Shown one piece after another: positions 57,301 through 64,000 of a stretch of 64,000 bases of DNA. The notes below the pieces were generated by a model. The model was not told where the DNA came from. It saw only the letters and a list, made by a program, of their open reading frames with translations, and made no database searches. The position numbers and the translations under genes were made by a program. The DNA comes from Epinephelus fuscoguttatus (taxonomy: Eukaryota; Chordata; Actinopteri; Perciformes; Serranidae), in assembly GCF_011397635.1 (NCBI RefSeq), contig NC_064756.1, forward strand, positions 34,524,996 to 34,588,995, given 5' to 3'. How positions within the stretch are numbered: position 1 is the first letter of the stretch; each line of letters opens with the position of its first letter.

Positions 57301-60300
57301 GTGGTTTCATGGAAGTTATGTGCATTGAAGTTGAAGCCCAGCTTGGCACATATAGACATTCCCCTCATGAAGTAAGAGGTGATTTCCTCACGGCTGATTT
57401 GTCCCTCCCTGGGCAGAAAATTTTCCAAAGTGCAACAACCAAAGTGAGTAACTGAGTTGAGGTTTTCATAAACCATTCAACACCTTGTTATTTCTTTGTC
57501 TTTGCAGCCACGTCATGGTGAGAGGCCTTTGTGCGTGTTGCAGCTTCCTCACCTGTCAGTTTCATGAGTGCAGAAGGAGAAGGGGAAGTTGGCTGCTATT
57601 TTCTCAAAGTCCTCCAGTGAAATGTAACCATCCTGGTTCTGGTCGTAATTTTTCATTATGGACTGCAGGGGGCAACAGAGCAATCAGACGTTCAGTTGCA
57701 CTTGACAGGGAGCAGTTGGTTAGTTCTGCTTTAGCCTGCCGAGTAATAAGGAAGTGAAAGACAGAAGGTTGTTGCAGTGTCACATACTCACATCCACCAT
57801 CTGTTTGACGTGTTTAGATATGGTGTCAGGGTCGAGCCTGGGGGTGACCCCTGAACCCCACTCTGCCACTGCAGGCGGTTTAACTGGAGCTACAGGCTGT
57901 GGACCGATAGATGCAGTGATGAGACACGAAGGACTGCACATGTGAGAAACAAGACAAAAGAGAGCACACCCACCACATAACATGCTTCCCTAACGTACAG
58001 CGCTTTGATGTGGCTGAGTCTGATGTATTTCAGCACCGAGTCTGTGCTTTTGTTTTGAAGAAGATGTTACACCCACAGAGAGCACACAAATGTCCCTCCT
58101 CTTGTGAAAAGAGGCTGAAACAAGTGTGAGTCTGATGGAGTTAGATAGAGCTCAACTTCAAAGAGAGTATGTAGCTCTACTGACCTGGATCTTGGTGTTC
58201 TTCGGTTCCTTGGTGTATGAAAGTTCATATATCTCATCCTCAGTGTAGTATAAATCTAAGGAGAGCTGAAGCATTAAAAGATCATAATTTAAGATGTTCC
58301 TCGTGGAATCTTTTCATCTGAATTGTCAGAAATCATCTCCTGGTTTCTGTCTCGTACCGTGAGCAGATGGAGCAGGTCCTTGTTGGCCTCAAAGGGCGGC
58401 GTGCAGGTGTGAATGGCCAACAGGTCATTGATGTTACTGTACAGGTGCTGCAGCTTGCTCAGGTTGATCTTGTCATCGTCGATGTAGTCCGGCAGGGCCT
58501 CATTCAGCGAGATCAGATCCTTCAGGTGGACCCCAAGGATGGGCACCTTGAAGCCACTGCACTCGTTATAAACCCGCCGGTAGTTGATGTAGTTGCTCCG
58601 CGAGGAGAGCAGCTCTGTCATCTCACTCAGGGCCTGAGAGAAGATAAAGATCAAGAGAGATAATGAGACTGTCATGTGTCTCTGTAGTTAGTTATTAAGA
58701 CTCAGGTGTAGCAATAAAAATAAAAACAAAAATTTAAGTAAACTAATAAGAACATTTGGTCCAAAAATTTGATGTCAATACATAAAAAACAAAAATGTTC
58801 CAACATTTTCAGGCGACCCTACTTTATTGTTTGAGCCCATAAACAGTAAATTTGGATCATGTGAGCAATGTTCACATAGCCAACGAGTTTGAAAACATAG
58901 TTGTTGCCTTGCATTACACTGAATTAAATTATGCGTTTAATGGAATCAGTGGTGTCATTTTTTGTAACAATGTACACCGTAAAATCTGACAAGTTGATCT
59001 TACTTAAAAAACAACAACAAAAAACAAACAATCTAGGAACCAGATTGCCTTAAAAAAAGGTAAGTAAATAAAACTGTTGTTCTTGAATTATGTTTAAAAT
59101 ATGTCTAATTGTTAAGTTTAGTTAAAACTGAGTTAATTCCTTCATTTTGAGAAGCTGTTGCAAGTTAAGAATGACAAGTGACTACCTTGTTGTTTCTCAG
59201 TGTTAGCAGCTCTAAACTGAGTTTGTCTGACTTAACTGAACAGTTGTGTTTACTCAGTAGAAGTTAGTAAACTGATTGCCTGAGATAAATATGCCTGTAA
59301 AATATGTATTTTGTGTTCAGGTTTGGTAACATATTTAAGAATATACAAACGTGACTGACTAGTTTGCAATCAGCAGAATAGAGATATAGATATCGCCATG
59401 TTAACACCTATAATGTAGTCTTGTTTATTTTACTTCAGAGCATATGCATGATATCTATAGTATGATGGAACGTTGCCAACCAACCATATATCAAAGTAGA
59501 TTGTCCGGATTGTGGAGTTCAATTGTTTCCACTGGCCTCATCTTAAGATGTTCAGAATGGCATTTTGTTAAAATGAAAAATAACCTGTGAAATAATCATT
59601 CTTTGCTGAGTTTATTTATCTAAGGCAACCAGTTTCCTAACTTCTATTGAGTTAATACAACTCTTCAGTTAAGTCAGACTAACTTGGTTTACTTAAGTTG
59701 CTAACACTAAGAGAGAACAAGTTAACGTAATTTTTAAATTGCAACAACTTCAAAAAGCTAAGTAAATACAACAAATTTTAACTTAACATTTAGATATAAA
59801 GTGAACGAAACTAAGACTAATAGTTATATTTACTTTGAGTTCCTAGATTTCTTTAAAGCAAGATCAACCCATCAGATTTTTCAGTGGGACAAGACTTAGA
59901 AACATGAAGAGGAGAGTTATAAGTACTGTCCTCCAAAAGGAAACAAGTGTTTAAATGTCACCTACACTGTTGTTATTATTCCTCTCCCTTATGTTACAAG
60001 TTAAATTGATTTCTGAGACTTGCACACATGCTGTACTAGTTTAACAGTAAGGCTAAAATATATATAGATATATCTTCACAGTCAGAGAAGGTAGAGGTGA
60101 CAAAATAATTTTCTTGGTTAAAAAAATGACTATGACACAGAGACACCGAAGCCCAAAAAAAGTCCAAGAAGGAGAATGGCTCAAGAAAGAAAAGCATCAT
60201 CTCTGTATCTTTGTAGTGAGGTAGTCATTACCAGATTGACTCATGGATATGTGTAATATCTGAAATACCTTAGTGATGTCAGGAGGCAGCAGGTTAGAGG

Positions 60301-63300
60301 TGTCTTTGAGGCGGGAGATTGAGCTGTGACAGAGGCCTCCAGTCACTGCCATTAGAGTGTTAAAGTTTTGCAAAGCTCGAAGTTTCTGTAGAGGAAAGAG
60401 CAGAGTGACAGCACATAAATTCCCTTCCACCAAAAACAAACAAGTCCAGATATCGGCAGCCAAACAAAAATCCGTCTGAGCCGCTTAGCTTAGTTTTTGT
60501 GATGTTTGATCCCTCAGTTAGATTACCTGAGCCACATGAATGAACTTAGTGAAGACCTGGGCTCTCTGCTGGGCCGTGTGTCTGCTGAGGATCATCAGCT
60601 GGACCCACTGGGAGACTCCGTTACACATCATGACTGACCTCTCCAGAGCAGGGTTGTCCCTCACTGAGCCTCGCACCACGTAGCTGCGGTAGTCCAAGAA
60701 CTGGCCAATAAGATTGCAGTGGTCAGGCAGGTAACAACTTAAGCACTGTTATCACTCAGGTGTTCAAGCAGGGTGGAAATCTGTCACCAGATGATTGCAA
60801 GAGCTGATCACATTTTGTTTCTCTACTGAAAGAAAAAAAAAGAGTCTGAGTCTGAGATGTGTAGGAACTAAGATGGCGGACGCAAATGGACCTATGTAGA
60901 GTCAGTTTTAGGTTTGTCTATTCTGGGCTCTGGAAGAGCAACATGGGACACTCTGTGGATGCAAGCCCCCTGAAACAGCGCCTTGCTTTGAAGCCAATTT
61001 TACATAGTGGCCAAAAATGGAATTACAACTTCGGGGTCCATCACATGATGCCACATGGTCCAAAAAGACTTTTCCTCATAGGCTTACATTGTGAAAGACA
61101 TGACTGTAAATCAGTCACAACCCCCACGATATTACTTGTTTCACTATCGGGATTTGATTCATTTGATCCGATAACATTTTTAAAGTTTAGAGGAGTCGCA
61201 TGATTAAATTATTTTTATCCCCATTCAAGTTAGCGGAGCACTAAATCTGAAGTTAGTTGCTTGGCTAGCAGAAGTCTCTAATGCTCTTGCTCTATGGGCC
61301 CTGCAATGCAGAAGATCAGCGTAATTTATACCATGGAAATTGAGCTTTTCTGGCTTCATGCACTACTGAGCAGCTTTCACAGGGATGAACAGGGACTCGT
61401 CTCCAGCACTGTATCCAGTTTTCTTTATACATCCATGCGTGGAAGAGGACCATAGACCCATTGGTTTGTGAACTCTTGTTTTGAAGCCTTGCATTTGGCA
61501 TTCTGCCATCTTAGTTTTTTGGAGCCAGTAGTGACCATATTTGGGTAGGAAGCTGGTGCTGTGGAAGAGCAAGGGGTGAATCTGTCCGGGAAGCAGAGGA
61601 TGCTATTGGCAGACAACCTGTCACTCAAAGCGGTTGCTCTTAATTATGTGTAACTAAGTAAGCCTTGATAAAATGTAGGTGCTCTGCAGCTCTGTCCATT
61701 GGATCTTGCAGATGAAATGCTTCAGTTTATCAAAACACTAAGTTAACTACTTATACTGCTGTAGATATTACTCATCACCCAAAGGGATTTCCCACAATCG
61801 TGCAACTCAAAAGTTTTATTACTGATGCCAAAGATATTTTCAAAGGACATGGAAGATGTTGCCATTAAACTGACTACAGCACGTGATTTTATATTATACG
61901 ATATATTTTATGACATTTGGCATTTTATTGGTATTTGGTCAGTTAAGCATTATTAAATCTTCATTGTATGCACTTTGACTTATTGTCAGTGTTTGAGCAA
62001 CATTTCTACAAGCCATGGCAACATGTCGAGTCCTCATTAAGCAGAGTGAGAACAGCAACTAGTGAGAAGTTGTTCACTGAACTTACTGAAACGTTACAGA
62101 AGTTCTTAAACTCCAGGTAGCTGAGGTGCTCGGCCATCTCATCTGGCTCCATGTGGTCGAAGATCAAAGACACCTTCCTCTTCTTCACAGAGGGTGAGGG
62201 TGCCTGGAATATGTTCACATGAGGGCTTCTAGGAAAAGAAAGCCAGGCAACACATCAAAAAAAGGACATTTTTTCTATTTATATAAAAACTCAATTTTCC
62301 ATTTATAGGAAAACTTGTTTGAGTTGTAACCAAATAAGCAAACTATAATCCCTCCAGGGCATGATGTTGAATCAAATCACAACATGGCTCACAAGCAGGA
62401 AGTGTCGATGAGCTGCGAGTGCGTCTCCTCTCCGTCTGACCGGACCAGCTCCCACAGGTCCCCCATTGTCTGCTCCAGGAGGGGGTCTGCCTCGAATACC
62501 GCTGGGAACTGGCTGATCCACTGCCTTGCCACGAAGCAGGACAGAAAATATGCTTACAACCCGGAAATAGAGCAGGATAACCAGTTCTGTTGCAGTTTGT
62601 CTTACAGCATGCTCATGTTCCTGGTGCCCCTACTCACCTGATAAGGTGGCAGATCTGTGTCCGCCTCACTCCTCTCTTGTCTGAGGGACAATCTTTATAA
62701 GTGAGAAACAGAGTCAAGGATCTAAACAAACTGCGCAGATATGGCACAACATTAAACTAAACACCAGCAGGGATATATACTTCAAATCTGCTTTGCCGAC
62801 AATGAGTGCAAAACAAAGCTATGCCTGTTTGCTGATCTGATTAATGAACGTGGACATGTGATTGGGAGCAGTGCACCGGTGGGACCACAGTGCTGCACTG
62901 AGTGACAGTGGAGGATATAGGGTGAGAAGTTTCTGGGCGAACATCTGAGAAGGCACGACCCAACTGTGCATCATGAGAGTCATGTGGACCAGCTGGGACC
63001 CTCTGGGGCTGGAAAGCTTCCCCTCTGAATCTGCAACCAATACACAGCAGCACGGGATTAATGTGGTTAAAAACAACAACAAAAAATTATGGGCTGCACG
63101 GTGGTTCAGAGGTCAGGCAGTTCAGTTCATTTTGGGTCATTTCAGTCAGTCTATTTCTTTTAAGTGGGTTTTACATTTTCATTATGTTTTTTTTCTCCAA
63201 GTACTTTGTCTTTCTATCACACCTCCGAGACATGCAGCTCAGGAAGATTGGACATTCTTAAATTTCCTGCATGTCTAAGTATCAGATTATGTTAAACTTG

Positions 63301-63953
63301 CAATGAAATAACAACCTGCCGTGGGTGTTTTTCCTGCCTTTTGCTTATTATATGAGATACATCTTTGATACTGTATAAAACAAAAAAATAATACGCTCCC
63401 TAATTTAGAGGCTGTTTGAAATTAGAGAAAGACAGTATGAATTTAGGGGAATAGCTATCTTTAAAAAAACAAGGGTAAAGACAAACATTAAGAAAATATG
63501 TATACTAACAATAATAATAGTAATAATAATAATTAATCACCTTGGATTAAAAATGTTCCCTACAAAATGTTTGATTATCTAGATTAACCAGGACATTTGT
63601 ATAGTTTAGCATTGCATGGGAATAGCTAGTTGGCCACTGCAGCTCAGCAGAACAAAGCTTGATTGTATGAGACTGCCCTTTGCCCCCCCCCCCCCGACTC
63701 TCCCTCATCCCTCATTTATATAACCTGGCTGTGATGAAGAGTAAAGACACATGACAAACGTTGGGAACGCATGCCAACACGTAGGGACAGAGACTGACCG
63801 AAGCAGTTCAGGCAGCGCTGTATGAGCTCATCCAGGCTGGCAGCACTGGCGCTGGGAGCAGAGCTGGGGCTCTGCAGGGCGCGGGTGATGTCCTGAGGAC
63901 TGGGACATGTATACCTCCGCCGCTGGACCACGTTCCTGCTCTCACTGGACTTC
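54364..63953 (-). CDS. rasgrp4: RAS guanyl-releasing protein 4, 5'-partial (start codon beyond window)
   Basis: This is a guanine-nucleotide exchange factor for Ras. Exons (minus, 5' to 3'): 63953-63799, 63030-62899, 62680-62638, 62524-62393, 62228-62087, 60700-60527, 60385-60269, 58633-58358, 58265-58185, 57896-57792, 57662-57553, 57408-57261, 57172-57136, 56050-55919, 55823-55621, 54417-54364. Phases all agree, giving 679 residues plus stop. [16 protein letters not shown] opens the fragment. The REM region covers about 35-150. The CDC25-type RasGEF follows ([62 protein letters not shown]). An EF-hand pair lies at about 453-515, then a C1 domain at about 519-568. RASGRP4 is favoured by CFDSEGKL, by [16 protein letters not shown] (human RSYVLQGSVRGCPALE) and by HxxHCRD in C1. 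The donor at 62898 is the weakest junction. The gene is convergent with hnrnpul1. Confidence 0.93.
54622..54762 (-). mobile_element. tRNA-derived SINE in rasgrp4 intron
   Basis: Read on the minus strand it begins GGCGGCACGGTGGTGTGGTG and GTTAGCACC (A-box type). A B-box GGCTCGATCCC follows, within GCTCCCGGCTCGATCCCGGG, and it ends in a poly-A tail (T-run at 54622-54634 on the plus strand). Both polymerase III boxes look intact. It is only the tRNA-like head plus tail, not a tRNA gene. Confidence 0.85.
56182..57039. mobile_element. Inverted-repeat element carrying an internal minisatellite
   Basis: The left end CCAGAGGAAAATGTTGGCGT, then GTGCGTTTCTGCAAACCACA and AGTATGTTACATTTGCATGT, is mirrored at the right by GTGCAAATGTAACATATC, TTTGGTTTACAGAAACACAC and AATGCCAACATTTTTCTGG. 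Between the ends lies a diverged tandem repeat (56400-56850). The element lies wholly inside the rasgrp4 intron that splits the C1 domain. No transposase frame is present. Confidence 0.82.
56400..56850. repeat. Diverged minisatellite, unit about 60-65 bp
   Basis: Seven or so units share the pattern TTTCCTGCTGGGATAGTGGC, a variable A-rich spacer, then TTGTTTTTTACTGAGACAT. Divergence between units suggests age. Confidence 0.8.
58972..59890. mobile_element. Long fold-back element in rasgrp4 intron
   Basis: The left arm carries CACCGTAAAATCTGACAAGT, TGATCTTACTT, TCTAGGAACCAGATTGCC, GTTGCAAGTTAAG and ACTGAGTTTGTCTGACTTAA. The right arm carries the mirrored blocks (TTAAGTCAGACTAACTTGG, TCCTAGATTTC, AAGCAAGATCAACCCATCAG, ATTTTTCAGTGGGAC). 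The full length is about 920 bases with no coding capacity. Confidence 0.8.
60866..61516. mobile_element. Inverted-repeat element in rasgrp4 intron
   Basis: The left end AACTAAGATGGCGGA is mirrored by the right end TCTGCCATCTTAGTT. The internal sequence (GGGCTCTGGAAGAGCAACAT, GGTCCATCACATGATGCCAC) resembles repeats common in teleosts. Short open frames inside are not supported as genes. Confidence 0.7.
63088..63122 (+). mobile_element. SINE head fragment in rasgrp4 intron
   Basis: GGGCTGCACGGTGGTTCAGA resembles the first 20 bases of the SINE at 54762, in opposite orientation. The rest of the element is not recognisable. Confidence 0.5.
63683..63695. repeat. Poly-C run
   Basis: Thirteen consecutive C bases in a rasgrp4 intron. 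Confidence 0.9.
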
Positions 63954-63954
63954 C

Positions 63955-64000
63955 TGAGAGAGATAGAGAGAGATAGAAAGAGAGAGAGAGAGAGAGAGAG
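63955..64000. repeat. (AG)n microsatellite at window edge
   Basis: GAGA/GATA units follow the rasgrp4 acceptor. On the minus strand this is a CT-rich tract that serves as the polypyrimidine tract of the exon starting at 63953. Confidence 0.95.

Noticed and set aside
60886-61628. Open frames of 61-105 codons in a rasgrp4 intron
   Set aside because: They lie in the inverted-repeat element at 60866-61516 and have no splice support.
54364-63953. Assignment to rasgrp1, rasgrp2 or rasgrp3
   Set aside because: The YTCPSPQDI start, [16 protein letters not shown] and HRHCRD match RASGRP4 best.

Overview
The window is nuclear DNA of a teleost fish. Its coding exons are short, intron-split and spliced at GT/AG sites, and they read as orthologues of vertebrate genes. 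Introns and spacers are filled with repeats typical of ray-finned fish: tRNA-derived SINEs, many short inverted-repeat elements, a Tc1-type remnant, decayed LINEs and microsatellites. No operon, CRISPR array, rRNA or tRNA gene is visible. The species was not determined; the SINE type fits a percomorph.

Four protein-coding genes are supported. (1) ppp1r13l (iASPP, inhibitor of p53 family proteins) on the minus strand, about 25.5-16.4 kb. Twelve coding exons join in phase to an 815-residue protein with ankyrin repeats and a C-terminal SH3 domain. (2) opa3 (mitochondrial protein) on the plus strand, 33.87-35.53 kb, two coding exons, 156 residues. (3) hnrnpul1 (SAP-SPRY-P-loop hnRNP) on the plus strand, 38.03-51.86 kb, 15 coding exons, 862 residues. 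(4) rasgrp4 (Ras guanine-nucleotide exchange factor) on the minus strand, running off the right edge. Sixteen coding exons between 63.95 and 54.36 kb give the last 679 residues and the stop; the start codon lies beyond base 64000. I assembled all exons by hand from splice sites and reading phase; every junction kept phase.

Layout: 1-16.4 kb is gene-poor and repeat-rich (LINE 3' end, Tc1 remnant, several fold-back elements, LINE RT fragment, microsatellites). 16.4-25.5 kb is ppp1r13l. 25.5-33.8 kb is the spacer between the divergent ppp1r13l and opa3 genes and holds a possible non-coding first exon of ppp1r13l. 33.8-36.2 kb is opa3; 37.4-52.9 kb is hnrnpul1 in the same direction. 54.4-64 kb is rasgrp4, convergent with hnrnpul1.

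The four genes do not form one pathway. Their human counterparts are, from memory, all on chromosome 19q13, so this is a conserved-synteny block. The most interesting observations are a candidate poison exon in the 2.9-kb intron of hnrnpul1, a Gly-Asp/Glu repeat expansion in hnrnpul1 exon 2, a C1 domain in rasgrp4 split by a 37-base exon, a canonical EF-hand in rasgrp4, and a set of fold-back elements, some nested and one carrying an internal minisatellite.
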